A model generated the notes under the pieces. It worked only from the letters and a program-made list of their open reading frames with translations. It ran no database searches and was not told the DNA's origin. Below are positions 8,582 through 17,372 of a stretch of 56,676 bases of DNA, one piece after another; the first letter of the stretch is position 1; each line of letters begins with the position of its first letter. The position numbers were made by a program, and so were the translations under genes. The DNA comes from Gammaproteobacteria bacterium (GTDB lineage: Bacteria; Pseudomonadota; Gammaproteobacteria; Pseudomonadales; Pseudohongiellaceae), in assembly GCA_012960305.1 (NCBI GenBank), contig DUBM01000019.1, forward strand, positions 1 through 56,676. Direction: 5' to 3'.

Positions 8582-9505
8582 CTAACGTATATTTTCAATT
8601 TGTGAGTAGGGAAGTACCCAGATATCTTTATTGCCATATCCACCGCTTCTTTCCGAATCAAAATAGAACAAACTAAAGTCTGGTGAAAAAGCTGGGCAGC
8701 GATCGTGTTGATCGGAATTCACGTCTTCTCCTAAGTTTACTAGCGTAGTCCAATTACCGTTTATATCTCGGCTGCTCACAAAAATATCTTCACCTCCAAA
8801 ACCTCCCTCCCGTATAGAAGTAATATACAGCGATCTCCCATCTTCAGATGGCAGCGAATGATGTTCGCTTGCCTCAGAGTTCACATTAGGTCCCAAGTTT
8901 TGTGCTTCTTGCCAGACTCCATTCATCTTCTTGGAGGACCAAATATCATTACCTCCGAACCCTCCAGGTCTAGTAGATGTCCAATATGCAAATTCCCAAT
9001 TTTCTCCTGTGAAATAAATGCAATGATCAGCATAAGGAGTATTGAATGGTCCCTTTAAATTTTTCGGTTCCGTCCACTGTCCATTAATTAAGTCACTGAC
9101 CCAAAAGTCCATACCGCCTTCTCCGCCTGGACGAGTGCTCATGATATAGAGCTGCTGACCGTCTGGCGATAATAATGGTTCAACCTCCATATACTCATCG
9201 GTGCTGACAGCCGCCACGATCTTGGACTCATTCCAATTGCCGTTTTCTAAGTAAGAAACACAAATATCACTTCCGGTTTTCCCTTCTCGGTCAAAGCAAT
9301 TGAAATACACCGTATTCCCATCGGCAGTGAATGTAGGTTCCGCGTCCCTTGCATCGCTATTGATCACAGCCCCGAGGTTAATGGGAGGCGTTGAGCTTTG
9401 TGCAAATGTCGGTGTTGTTGCTAAAATTCCTACAAACCCTAGTAAATTTAGCGGATGCATTAAAGGTTTGATGAGTTGGTGAAGATTCAGAAATTGAATT
9501 TGCAT
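8582..9505 (-). CDS. Exported PD40/TolB-like beta-propeller protein
   Basis: The 307-residue protein has an N-terminal hydrophobic export signal (cleavage likely near residue 36, PTFA-Q). It then has about five WD40-like PD40 repeats of the form 'FSPDG...LYFxSxRxGGxGxxDIWV', for example SERSGGYGNKDIWV near the C-terminus. Such propellers occur in TolB and in outer-membrane OmpA/PD40 proteins, usually as binding scaffolds. No peptidoglycan-binding or catalytic domain follows, so this is a stand-alone propeller in the periplasm or on the cell surface. The partner is unknown. It may be co-transcribed with the downstream CoA-transferase gene. Confidence 0.8.
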   Translation of the reverse strand: MQIQFLNLHQLIKPLMHPLNLLGFVGILATTPTFAQSSTPPINLGAVINSDARDAEPTFTADGNTVYFNCFDREGKTGSDICVSYLENGNWNESKIVAAVSTDEYMEVEPLLSPDGQQLYIMSTRPGGEGGMDFWVSDLINGQWTEPKNLKGPFNTPYADHCIYFTGENWEFAYWTSTRPGGFGGNDIWSSKKMNGVWQEAQNLGPNVNSEASEHHSLPSEDGRSLYITSIREGGFGGEDIFVSSRDINGNWTTLVNLGEDVNSDQHDRCPAFSPDFSLFYFDSERSGGYGNKDIWVLPYSQIENIR

Positions 9506-10194
9506 AACTTAGTTACCACCTTGTTGAGTTATGAGCAGAAAGGATTGGTGACAATATAGGACTAATCAGTCCATTTGCAATTATCCTGAGATTCATTATC
9601 AATAAATCCAGCTGCCAAAGAAGGCCCCCTCTGATTATAAATAAATTTCGATGTTGGATTAAAAACACGCTGACGGTTGAGAAAAGCAGAGAAGGGCGAT
9701 TGTTGTTAGGAGTTTCATGTTTACTTAGATATTTTTGAAATTTATTTTTTGGTGCCAGGGCAGGGTTAGTAATTATTATAGGCAGGGGATAGATCAAAAG
9801 GACCACTTTCAACACCTAGTGATCGTTTTTAGTAGAAAAGGTGATGGGATATATTCTAGACATCCGTTTCAGCATAAAGTTAGACGCAGGCAAAAGAAAT
9901 TGTCAGTACTTTAATGGCTTTACATGAGGACTTAAGAATCGACTTAATGACATTCCATGACCTAGTCGCGCTAGATTAGAACTAGCTTAACTTAGTAGTC
10001 TTTTATAGATTATATAAATGGGTTCGGCTCCCATGTTTGTGTATCTCAAAGGGAGGTATTAATGTGCTTGGTAGTTCCGTTTGCAACTTCCCACTTTTCT
10101 GCAATTGAGAACATCTCTGGTCAAAAATGATATGATCTAGAGACTAGGCCTATAACTATTGTCACGGCAAATAAGAATAATAAGGAACTAGGCA
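9506..10194. other. Long intergenic region before the PHM-like pair
   Basis: This 689-bp gap between divergent genes contains no convincing full-length gene. Its right half holds a small hairpin (ATGGG 10018-10022 with CCCAT 10030-10034) and a 22-codon frame with a very good Shine-Dalgarno sequence (listed separately). A weak promoter-like TTGAGA to TGATAT pair with a 17-bp spacer lies just after that, about 90 bp before the next gene. The left half is AT-rich, with no pattern I could name. Confidence 0.5.
10062..10130 (+). CDS. Possible 22-residue leader peptide or small protein
   Basis: An ATG at 10062 opens a 22-codon frame ending in TGA at 10128-10130. It is preceded by AAAGGGAGGT at 10048-10057, close to a perfect anti-16S match, at good spacing. 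The short peptide (starts MCLVVPF) has no recognised family. A 5-bp hairpin lies just upstream, and the frame ends 64 bp before the exported protein gene at 10195, so it could be a leader peptide. Coding is not proven and a chance match is possible. Confidence 0.35.
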   Translation: MCLVVPFATSHFSAIENISGQK

Positions 10195-11157
10195 ATGAAG
10201 AGATCCCTGTTTGCAGTCCTCCTGGTCAGTGTCTTTTTGGCGCTGCAACCTGTCATGACTGAGGCCCAGACTCGGATTCCTGGTTGGAACCGGGTGGCGC
10301 CACCCGGGGGCCACCAGAATGATCCACAATTGGTGCGTGCAACTGGTGGGCCAGTAGTCCCGATCTTTGAAGGATGGTTTCCAAATCCAAATGGCACTTT
10401 TCAACTTTGCTTCGGTTACTTCAACACCAACACCGAAACGGTGTTCGACATACCCATTGGCCCAAGTAACTATATAGAGCCGGCAGAATTTAACGGTCTG
10501 CAACCAACTCATTTTATGCCCCAACCAGATGGTGGCCGTCGCCATTATTGTGTGTTGAGCGTTACCGTACCGGCAGATTGGGGTAATCGTGATGTGCGGT
10601 GGACGTTGGTTGATGAAATCACGGGCCAGGAGTTCAGTTCTCCTGGTAGATTAGTACACAGTACCTATCGTCATGACGAACCGATCCAACCATCCCGTAA
10701 AAATAGTCCACCCAAGGTCCGATTGCAGGCCGAAGGCTCAATCGCAGAAGGTCGTGTTGGATTTGGTCGCGGCATGGTTTCGGATACATTAGAAACGCGT
10801 GTAGGAGAGCCAGTAGAATTAACGGCCAGGGTCCGGCGCGACAATCCCTATCGCGAAGAGGACAACCGAGCGATCCGGGTCAGGTGGTTCAAGTATCAGG
10901 GACCGGGTGATGTTACGTTTACTCCTGACTGGAGTTCCTGGCGAGAAAAAGCCGTCGGTTGGGTAGAAGCATCGCTTTGGCTGGAATCCGAATTCGCTTA
11001 CGGTGAAGAAACGACCCAGGCTGTGTTTAGCGAATCCGGTGAATATATAGTCCAAGTACAAGCTTATAACAGCGTCGGACGGCCTGCTTATGAAACCCAG
11101 GACTTCGAGTTCTGGTGCTGCTGGACCAATGCCTTTGTCAGAATTAACGTGAATTAG
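10195..11157 (+). CDS. Exported hypothetical protein, partner of the heme-copper enzyme
   Basis: The 320-residue protein has a signal peptide (residues 1-24, TEA-Q). The mature part has the segments PIFEGWFPNPNGTFQLCFGYFN and FDIPIGPSNYIEP, followed by a PTHFMPQ histidine region. The second half looks like an Ig-like or PKD-like beta-sandwich (PPKVRLQAEG... SGEYIVQVQAYN). I know similar exported proteins from marine and soil bacteria but no assigned function. It lies 74 bp upstream of the cytochrome c/copper monooxygenase-like gene on the same strand, so the two are likely co-expressed. A role as an accessory or substrate-presenting protein is inference. Confidence 0.65.
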   Translation: MKRSLFAVLLVSVFLALQPVMTEAQTRIPGWNRVAPPGGHQNDPQLVRATGGPVVPIFEGWFPNPNGTFQLCFGYFNTNTETVFDIPIGPSNYIEPAEFNGLQPTHFMPQPDGGRRHYCVLSVTVPADWGNRDVRWTLVDEITGQEFSSPGRLVHSTYRHDEPIQPSRKNSPPKVRLQAEGSIAEGRVGFGRGMVSDTLETRVGEPVELTARVRRDNPYREEDNRAIRVRWFKYQGPGDVTFTPDWSSWREKAVGWVEASLWLESEFAYGEETTQAVFSESGEYIVQVQAYNSVGRPAYETQDFEFWCCWTNAFVRINVN

Positions 11158-11231
11158 GGTACACAAGTTTCCGAGCGAAGTATCAAAGTACTTTGCCGCA
11201 AAGCGATCCATGATCGCAGGAGGCCAGAATA

Positions 11232-12764
11232 ATGGGGGGTTCAATGAAAAATTTAACACCAAGAATGATGAAGCAGCCACATAAAAACCACATGGGCAGT
11301 ATGATTAGAATGCTTGGTGGATTGCTTGTGCTACTTGGCATTCCGCAGTTAGGACTTCAAGCAGCTCAACCGAATCAAACACCAACTTTTTCCAATGAAG
11401 TGGTCAGGGTATTGCAACAGAAGTGTCAACGTTGTCATCAACCCGGAGGTATTGGACCCATGCCCCTTGAAACTTACGAGCAGGCAAGAGCCTGGGCTCC
11501 TCGCATTAAAGAAAACGTGCGCCGTCGAATCATGCCACCCTGGCATCTGGATCCCACTATTGGCATCCAGGAATACAAGAACGATTTCTCGCTTAGTGAT
11601 GAGCAAATTGAGACACTTGTGGCTTGGGCCGATGCCGGTGCGCCTGAAGGGGACGAATCGGACTTGCCGCTTCCGGTAGATTGGCCAAACTGGCTGGAAT
11701 GGGAGTTGGAACCTGATCTGGGGCCGCCAGACATGGTATTCGAATCGGGCCCAATCGCCGTGCGTGCTGAGGGTGGTGACTTTTGGCCATCGATCGATGT
11801 AGAGTGGCCGGCACTAATAGAGCCACGCTATTTAAAAGCCGCCGAAATTCGCAACACCATCCAAGGTCGTGGCGCACTCCACCATAATAATATACGACTG
11901 AACCTGGAAGAAGGGCCCTCAGGTCGTGTAGTAGGTGCTGGTGCCGGCAAGCGTTGGGATTATTTCGGAGAGGACACTGGCATACTTTTTGGTACCGGTC
12001 CTGGAGTAATCAATTTTGGAGCCCATTATTTCCCCATCGGCGCGGAATTTGACGACAATATCGAAGTAGCTTTTTGGTTTCATCCTGAAAACGAGCCACC
12101 GGAAACTGTCGCTAGCGTCGAGATCCATCATTTAATTGACCAGTTTGATTCCGATCAACCCCGAGCCAGGGATATTCTTATCCCACCCCATGGTACACAA
12201 ACTATGTATCGCACCTGGGTACTGGATGAACCGGTCATGCTCAACAGTTATCGCGGTCACATGCACCTGCACGGCATCGCCATGTCTATCGAAGTAGTCT
12301 GGCCTGGCAGGGTGAGGGATTATTATGGTCCAGGTGCAAACCGTCGGGACGTCATAGCGTCCATCAATAACTACAATCACAACTGGCAGACCAGTTTCGT
12401 GTTCGAGGACGACGCTCGTCCCATCCTTCCGGCTGGCACTGCCATCGTCATGCGCACTCACTTCGACAATACTGAGAACAATCCATTGTCAATCGACCCG
12501 GATCAGTGGGTGGTGTTCGGTGGCAGGAGCGTAGATGCTATGTCCCATTTCCATGTGAGCGTGACTTATTTGGGAGAAGACGAATACGACTCCCTGCTGG
12601 AACAGCGCTTGGATCAACTGACAGAACGCAAAAGCAAAGAGGGTGATTATGGTACCGCGCTATTGGCAATTCACCCCGATGAAAGATCCAGGCTCGAAGC
12701 GGTTAAAGAGACTATAGCGGTGTCAGATCGCTCAACAGGGGCCGCTCAATATTCCCAACAATAA
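11232..12764 (+). CDS. Cytochrome c fused to PHM-like copper monooxygenase
   Basis: The 510-residue protein has an N-terminal export segment (about 22-45) and one heme c site, C65-x-x-C68-H69. After that comes GPMPLETYEQARAW and MPPW, a pattern shared by bacterial 'ascorbate-dependent monooxygenase' relatives. The C-terminal two thirds carries the ligand order of peptidylglycine alpha-hydroxylating monooxygenase: H217-H218, H265 (first copper), then H343-x-H345 and M437 (second copper), with H410 in THFDNTENNP. This suggests a periplasmic copper hydroxylase that receives electrons through its own heme. The substrate is unknown. AGGAGG eight bases before the ATG supports this start. It probably forms an operon with the preceding exported protein. 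Confidence 0.78.
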   Translation: MGGSMKNLTPRMMKQPHKNHMGSMIRMLGGLLVLLGIPQLGLQAAQPNQTPTFSNEVVRVLQQKCQRCHQPGGIGPMPLETYEQARAWAPRIKENVRRRIMPPWHLDPTIGIQEYKNDFSLSDEQIETLVAWADAGAPEGDESDLPLPVDWPNWLEWELEPDLGPPDMVFESGPIAVRAEGGDFWPSIDVEWPALIEPRYLKAAEIRNTIQGRGALHHNNIRLNLEEGPSGRVVGAGAGKRWDYFGEDTGILFGTGPGVINFGAHYFPIGAEFDDNIEVAFWFHPENEPPETVASVEIHHLIDQFDSDQPRARDILIPPHGTQTMYRTWVLDEPVMLNSYRGHMHLHGIAMSIEVVWPGRVRDYYGPGANRRDVIASINNYNHNWQTSFVFEDDARPILPAGTAIVMRTHFDNTENNPLSIDPDQWVVFGGRSVDAMSHFHVSVTYLGEDEYDSLLEQRLDQLTERKSKEGDYGTALLAIHPDERSRLEAVKETIAVSDRSTGAAQYSQQ

Positions 12765-12789
12765 AGATTTCGCGTATTAAGCAGGCAAT

Positions 12790-12803
12790 CAGCCTTAAGG
12801 CTG
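12790..12803. other. 14-bp palindrome between convergent genes
   Basis: CAGCCTTAAGGCTG is a perfect palindrome 26 bp after the heme-copper gene and ahead of the convergent gene ending at 12911. There is no T-run, so it is a poor intrinsic terminator, though it may act as a weak transcript end or a protein-binding site. Confidence 0.3.
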
Positions 12804-12910
12804 TCGATAATTATGAAACTTTATACCTAAATAGCTTTCCTCCTTCTCGTGGCTAACAGTTTACCGCTTTGCCGGGGAAAATGTCGCAGCTCTAAATTCT
12901 TCATTTGTTT

Positions 12911-13420
12911 TTAGAATTGATACTTGCTCGGCGCGCCACTGTAATAAATCTCGCCTTCTTCGGCCACACTATCGTAGGCGAGATAGATTCCAAGCGTAGT
13001 ATCAGAAACCCCAGCAGGGCTAAACGCCACATCATCGACGATATTAATCGTATGACTTGCCTGTAAAGTCACGGCTGGAAATGCTGCCTTCAGGTTTGCC
13101 AACGTCACATCCCAGATCTCGTAGCCACCTGATTCAACGCGTATAAAATATTGATTATCCCAGAGAATAAATACATAAAGGTTGCCCATAGTATTTAACT
13201 GTCCACTTTCAACCTGGATCTTTACGTCAATGTCAATTTTCTGATCGTAGTCGAAACTACTCGCATACGATGCTCCACCGAAAAATCTAGCCGTGGTGGA
13301 AGCCCCACTTATGCTTGAAGGTAAGCCTAGTTCTGGTAGCTGTGCCGTTGCACTAATTGCAATGGCGGATATAAAAACCGTTAGAGCTAGTTTGAGTATT
13401 ATATTTAATAAATTTTTCAC
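12911..13420 (-). CDS. Exported hypothetical protein
   Basis: The 169-residue product has a clear signal peptide (about residues 1-26, SATA-Q). The mature part is rich in beta-forming residues, with the segments FFGGASYASSFDYDQKIDIDVKI and YVFILWDNQYFIRV, and no cysteines. I do not recognise the family. The composition suggests a small periplasmic or surface beta-sandwich. The N-terminal architecture and style resemble the extra C-terminal domain of the cyclophilin at 53024-53959, but that likeness is weak. It stands alone, with 265 bp upstream to the next gene on the same strand. Confidence 0.6.
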   Translation of the reverse strand: MKNLLNIILKLALTVFISAIAISATAQLPELGLPSSISGASTTARFFGGASYASSFDYDQKIDIDVKIQVESGQLNTMGNLYVFILWDNQYFIRVESGGYEIWDVTLANLKAAFPAVTLQASHTINIVDDVAFSPAGVSDTTLGIYLAYDSVAEEGEIYYSGAPSKYQF

Positions 13421-13685
13421 TGATTCAGAAATCCTATTATTTAAATGAGTAGCTATCTGTGGACGATGACGAAGTTTGGTTTTATTAATTGGTTTTAAAA
13501 AAAATAACGATCTCTCATTGTCAATTGTATTAAAAAAGTTAGCGCAGAGGTTGGTATTCTTAATACTTTACTCTACAGCGATGATAGGACCGTCTAAAAT
13601 ATTCCATCCAAAGAGTAACGTGCAGGCTGCCATGCCCTCTATCGTGTAAATGCTACTGCAGTATCTAAGGTTAGCCACTACCTTT

Positions 13686-14723
13686 TTACATTGCAATATT
13701 TGTGGCCCTTATCCCTTCGCCAAGAACAAAGCTTGAGCCTACCGCTCCTACTACTGCCGTTCGTCGGTTAAGATTTAACCCTGCACGCAATCTAATGAGT
13801 GGCTCAATTCCAGTGCAATGCCCGGCCATTAAATTCTCAACTCTAATTTCGCGAAGACGATCAGCCGTCCATCCAAGAGTTTGATCGTCAGCCGCAAATA
13901 AATGTAGTCCACCCATAAGAGCATGAATGGCATCATCTTGAATCGTTTCTTGTATTTGGGCAAGAGCATTTACAACACCTGAATGACCACAACCAAGAAG
14001 AACTATAGGGCCGTTTTGTGTTCGTACCACTAATGCCTGACTTTCCGGTATAGAATCGTCAATCCAATCTCCCGAGACTCTAATTTCAAGTTTGTTTCCC
14101 GAAGTGCCGGTAGGGTAATTCATTTCAGGGTGACGACGCTTAACTGGCCCCGATATCCAAACAGAAGGAAATATTTCGGCAGCCTCAGAATGGACAATAA
14201 ATTCGACTCCTTCATCTTCAATATCTTCACGCAGGCCGATCATGAGGTTGCACTCTTCTTCGCCATCCATGCATGTCGGGAATGTTCCGGGCTTCATAGT
14301 AGGCCGACGAGGACTAAAAAAGCCCTCGGCAACATGTACTCGGCGAACCGCCGCAGAAGTTTCATCATTCAGGACCTTTATCAAAGGTAGAAGGCCGCTG
14401 TTATGATCGAAATGAAAATGACTCAAGACAACATCTGTTACACAAGACAGATCAACATTTAAGACTTCAGCATTTTTAAGCACAGTATCAGGATAACGCC
14501 CGGCATCGAATAAAATACACCGACCATCGACTTCTACAAGTGCCGAAAACCCCCATTCGCCAACCGTTGCACCATTAGCTAAATTAGAAGAAAGGATGGT
14601 AACTTGGACGTCAGATGCGAGAGGTCCATCGCTGTCTGCTAAGGTTATCGCGCCAGAGCTAAATGAAGTGCCGAGTACAACAACTAAATTAATTATTTTT
14701 AGCCAACTGGATACTATCTTCAT
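13686..14723 (-). CDS. Exported metallo-beta-lactamase-fold hydrolase
   Basis: The 345-residue protein has a hydrophobic N-terminal export signal (about 1-29). The MBL zinc motif is HFHFDHNSG (about residues 101-109), preceded by CILFDAG and TDVVLSH. Later ligand-like segments are LLGCGHSG and MAGHCTG. The pattern VGEWGFSALVEVDG matches MBL proteins related to methanopterin-synthesis-type ribofuranosyl-aminobenzene phosphate synthases (COG1237), which are mostly cytosolic, so export is notable. The substrate is unknown. It is divergent from the VWA/J-domain pair, separated by 231 bp. Confidence 0.8.
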   Translation of the reverse strand: MKIVSSWLKIINLVVVLGTSFSSGAITLADSDGPLASDVQVTILSSNLANGATVGEWGFSALVEVDGRCILFDAGRYPDTVLKNAEVLNVDLSCVTDVVLSHFHFDHNSGLLPLIKVLNDETSAAVRRVHVAEGFFSPRRPTMKPGTFPTCMDGEEECNLMIGLREDIEDEGVEFIVHSEAAEIFPSVWISGPVKRRHPEMNYPTGTSGNKLEIRVSGDWIDDSIPESQALVVRTQNGPIVLLGCGHSGVVNALAQIQETIQDDAIHALMGGLHLFAADDQTLGWTADRLREIRVENLMAGHCTGIEPLIRLRAGLNLNRRTAVVGAVGSSFVLGEGIRATNIAM

Positions 14724-14954
14724 AATTTATCCCTCGTTTTGATTTTGAATACCCAAAAGACACAGCAAGTAACAGGGAACAGGGTGAGAGTGAATAAGTT
14801 TGTTCTTAAGTGCATTCAGACTCAGGATCTGAATCGATTGAAGAATAGGCGCCATTTCACTCGAAGTCTATTTTCTTCGCCGATAATAAGAAAACCTTTT
14901 AAATTCGATACGGCTGTCTGATAGAGTGGTGATGAATTAATACTGTACCCAAAT

Positions 14955-15692
14955 ATGAAGAACCCTCTAAAGCCTAGGTCAAAATCTAATCTTACGGAAG
15001 GAAAAACCGCTGGGCTGCCAGTATCCAGTAAAAATGATGTTCAGAATTTTCTGTCAAAGCTCGCTACTTTAACCAAATCCGGTGGTGATGCTCGTTTGAT
15101 CTTTTCTTTAGATGCTACGGCAAGTCGGCAGAGTACCTGGGACGTGGCTACCAAATTACAGACTGAAATGTTTCTGAGTACGCAAGAGCTTGGTGGTCTC
15201 AATGTACAGCTTTGTTATTTTCGTGGATTCGGAGATTTTTACAGCAGCAGCTGGCAGAGTAATGCTGATGAGCTCTTGAGAACAATGAGTGGTATTAGGT
15301 GTGAGGCCGGGGCTACTCAGATTGAGAGAGTGCTGTGCCACAGTATTCAAGAGAATGAGCGTAAAAAAATAAAATGCATTGTTTATATTGGCGATGCTAT
15401 GGAAGAAAATCTGGATATTCTTGCGCAGCTTGCAGGCCAACTAGGATTGTTAAGTATTCCTGTATTCATGTTTCAAGAACGTAATGATGCGGTGGCAAAG
15501 GAGGCTTTTATCGAAATAAGCCGGCTTTCGAAGGGCGCTTATTCTCAGTTTGATGCTGCAAGCATAGATCAACTCAAGGAACTGTTGAAAGCTGTAGCTA
15601 TTTTCGCTGCCGGCGGTCTTAAGGCTTTGCAAAAATTTAGTGATGAATCAGAAAAACCCGTAAAATTACTGGAACAACAGCTCCGTTCTTAG
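14955..15692 (+). CDS. VWA-domain protein
   Basis: The 245-residue cytosolic protein reads as a von Willebrand A domain. LIFSLDATAS (near residue 55) matches the MIDAS DxSxS with threonine in the middle position, and VYIGDAMEEN (about 139-148) supplies a later aspartate. A helical C-terminus follows with AVAIFAAGG. There is no signal peptide. The gene is followed after 35 bp by a membrane J-domain gene in the same direction, so the pair probably forms an operon. A role as an adaptor that recruits a client or the Hsp70 system is inferred from this neighbour only. Confidence 0.75.
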   Translation: MKNPLKPRSKSNLTEGKTAGLPVSSKNDVQNFLSKLATLTKSGGDARLIFSLDATASRQSTWDVATKLQTEMFLSTQELGGLNVQLCYFRGFGDFYSSSWQSNADELLRTMSGIRCEAGATQIERVLCHSIQENERKKIKCIVYIGDAMEENLDILAQLAGQLGLLSIPVFMFQERNDAVAKEAFIEISRLSKGAYSQFDAASIDQLKELLKAVAIFAAGGLKALQKFSDESEKPVKLLEQQLRS

Positions 15693-15727
15693 TTGAACTA
15701 GGGGCCAAGTTTCCCTACATTAGCGTC

Positions 15728-16471
15728 ATGATTTCTCGTTTATTAGCATTACTCTTACTTCCGGTCGTGGCCTATTACCTGGTCAAGTCTGTTAGCCAGC
15801 GATTTTCATTAACACCACGTCAAAATAGGATCCTATTTTTCATCGTGGCCGCCCTGCTGGTTGTTGGCGTACTGGTGATTTTAGGTAGACTGCCAGTCCA
15901 ATTCATTTTCGCCCCTCTTGGGGCAGGAGCCGCATTCATACTGCGCATGTTGCCATCTATCCTGCGATTTCTACCCATGTGGCAGATGATCAAGAGTCGC
16001 ACAGTATCAGCCAAGCCTAGAGAGACTGGTCAGTCTTCAACAATACGCACAGAATTTTTTGCCATGGAGTTGAGGCATGACTCCGGTGACATGGACGGGA
16101 TTGTGCTTAAGGGGGCTTTTGCTAATCAAAGGCTTTCTACCCTGCCGCTCAATGATCTGTTGAAGCTGTATTCTGAAGCAGCAGAAGATAATGATTCAAG
16201 CCAGGTGTTAGAAGCTTATATTGATCGGAATCATCCAGATTGGCGGGAGCAAGCAGATAATTATGAGCAGCGAATTGATAGTAATGAAGAAACGGCTATG
16301 AGCGTTGATCTCGCTCTTGAGATATTAGGTTTAGATCATTCAGCTTCGAAAGATGAGGTGGTAAAAGCGCACCGTAATCTGATGCAAAAAATGCATCCTG
16401 ATCGTGGTGGGTCTGACTATCTTGCTAAGAAAGTAAATGCAGCTAAAGATTTTTTGGTAAATAATTTATAG
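15728..16471 (+). CDS. Membrane-anchored J-domain protein
   Basis: The 247-residue protein has two or three N-terminal membrane helices (about residues 1-18, 34-54 and 62-82). A charged middle region follows, and then a C-terminal J domain with the essential HPD at 223-225 in QKMHPDRGGSD. The J domain at the extreme C-terminus after a membrane anchor resembles TIM14/DjlC-like proteins, which activate DnaK at the inner membrane. It sits 35 bp after the VWA gene. The client is unknown. It ends 15 bp before the convergent enoyl-CoA hydratase gene. Confidence 0.85.
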   Translation: MISRLLALLLLPVVAYYLVKSVSQRFSLTPRQNRILFFIVAALLVVGVLVILGRLPVQFIFAPLGAGAAFILRMLPSILRFLPMWQMIKSRTVSAKPRETGQSSTIRTEFFAMELRHDSGDMDGIVLKGAFANQRLSTLPLNDLLKLYSEAAEDNDSSQVLEAYIDRNHPDWREQADNYEQRIDSNEETAMSVDLALEILGLDHSASKDEVVKAHRNLMQKMHPDRGGSDYLAKKVNAAKDFLVNNL

Positions 16472-16486
16472 TCTATCGCCAGTGCA

Positions 16487-17254
16487 CTAGCCGGCTTTCT
16501 TCCTGTCTAGAAAGGACTGAACGATGGCCCGCGCATCAGGAGTTTTTAGTAAGCGAGAGAATTCCTTCAGCTCATCGGTAATAGTTTCTGGAATAATTTT
16601 ATCTCTGCCACTTTTCAATAATTTTTTACTGGCTTGCACAGATTGAGATGGTAAGGCAGCAAGCTCTTCTGCTTTTGATTTAGCGAATTGCAGATATTCA
16701 GATTGCGGAAGCACTTCATTAACAATTCCATACTCCTTCGCCTTCACCGCAGTGAATCGATCTCCAAGAAGCATCAATTCGGCAGCTCGTAAATAACCTA
16801 TTTGCCGAGGAAGCAGGTAGCTAGAGCCAGCCTCAGGACAAAGCCCAAGTCGAGTAAACGGTAGTTGAAAAAAACAATCTTCAGAAGCATAAATTAAATC
16901 ACAATGGAAAAGCATAGTAGTGCCGATGCCAATGGCCAGACCGCTCACGGCTGCTACTATAGGTTTTTGTGTATCATTGAGAGCATGCATAAACGCCGTA
17001 CTAGGCCGGTCTTCGCTAGTTGCTCCATCACCGACAAAACCATTAACGTCATTACCGCTAGTGAAACAGTCATCAGCTCCTTTAATGAGAATAACGTTAG
17101 CTTCCTCAGAATTGTCGGCAATTCTTAAGCCCTCGGCCAGCGCTCGATACATTCCCGGAAGCAATGCATTCTTCTTTTCAGGTCTATGTATTTCAATAAT
17201 AAATACCTTGTTTTCAATGCTATATCTTATATTTGAGTCTAGGGATTGGTTCAT
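16487..17254 (-). CDS. Enoyl-CoA hydratase/isomerase family protein
   Basis: The 255-residue crotonase-fold protein shows IHRPEKKNAL near the N-terminus, an oxyanion-hole segment AAVSGLAIGIGTTM, and GLCPEAGSSYLLPRQIG carrying the glutamate expected in the active site. It should hydrate or isomerise an enoyl-CoA, but the chain length and pathway cannot be read. I chose the ATG at 17254 because AGGAA lies eight bases before it. An upstream ATG at 17290 would add 12 residues without a comparable site. The gene is divergent from the carrier gene at 17373. Confidence 0.87.
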   Translation of the reverse strand: MNQSLDSNIRYSIENKVFIIEIHRPEKKNALLPGMYRALAEGLRIADNSEEANVILIKGADDCFTSGNDVNGFVGDGATSEDRPSTAFMHALNDTQKPIVAAVSGLAIGIGTTMLFHCDLIYASEDCFFQLPFTRLGLCPEAGSSYLLPRQIGYLRAAELMLLGDRFTAVKAKEYGIVNEVLPQSEYLQFAKSKAEELAALPSQSVQASKKLLKSGRDKIIPETITDELKEFSRLLKTPDARAIVQSFLDRKKAG

Positions 17255-17372
17255 TTTTAGTTCCTGAAAGCTGGGGTTCGTTCGACGCAATATTCTAGTA
17301 GAATAGCTCTCAGAAGTAGAGTATTAATGAGGCTTGGCCTCTATTTGATAGTTTCTAGATGAGATAAATCTG

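Noticed and set aside
9513..9815. 100-codon minus-strand frame in the 9.5-10.2 kb gap
   Set aside because: No binding site, random-looking composition and direct abutment to the export gene start make it a chance frame.
10018..10034. T-arm-like hairpin with TTCGGCT loop
   Set aside because: The loop is not a canonical T-loop and no acceptor, D or anticodon arm surrounds it, so it is not a tRNA.
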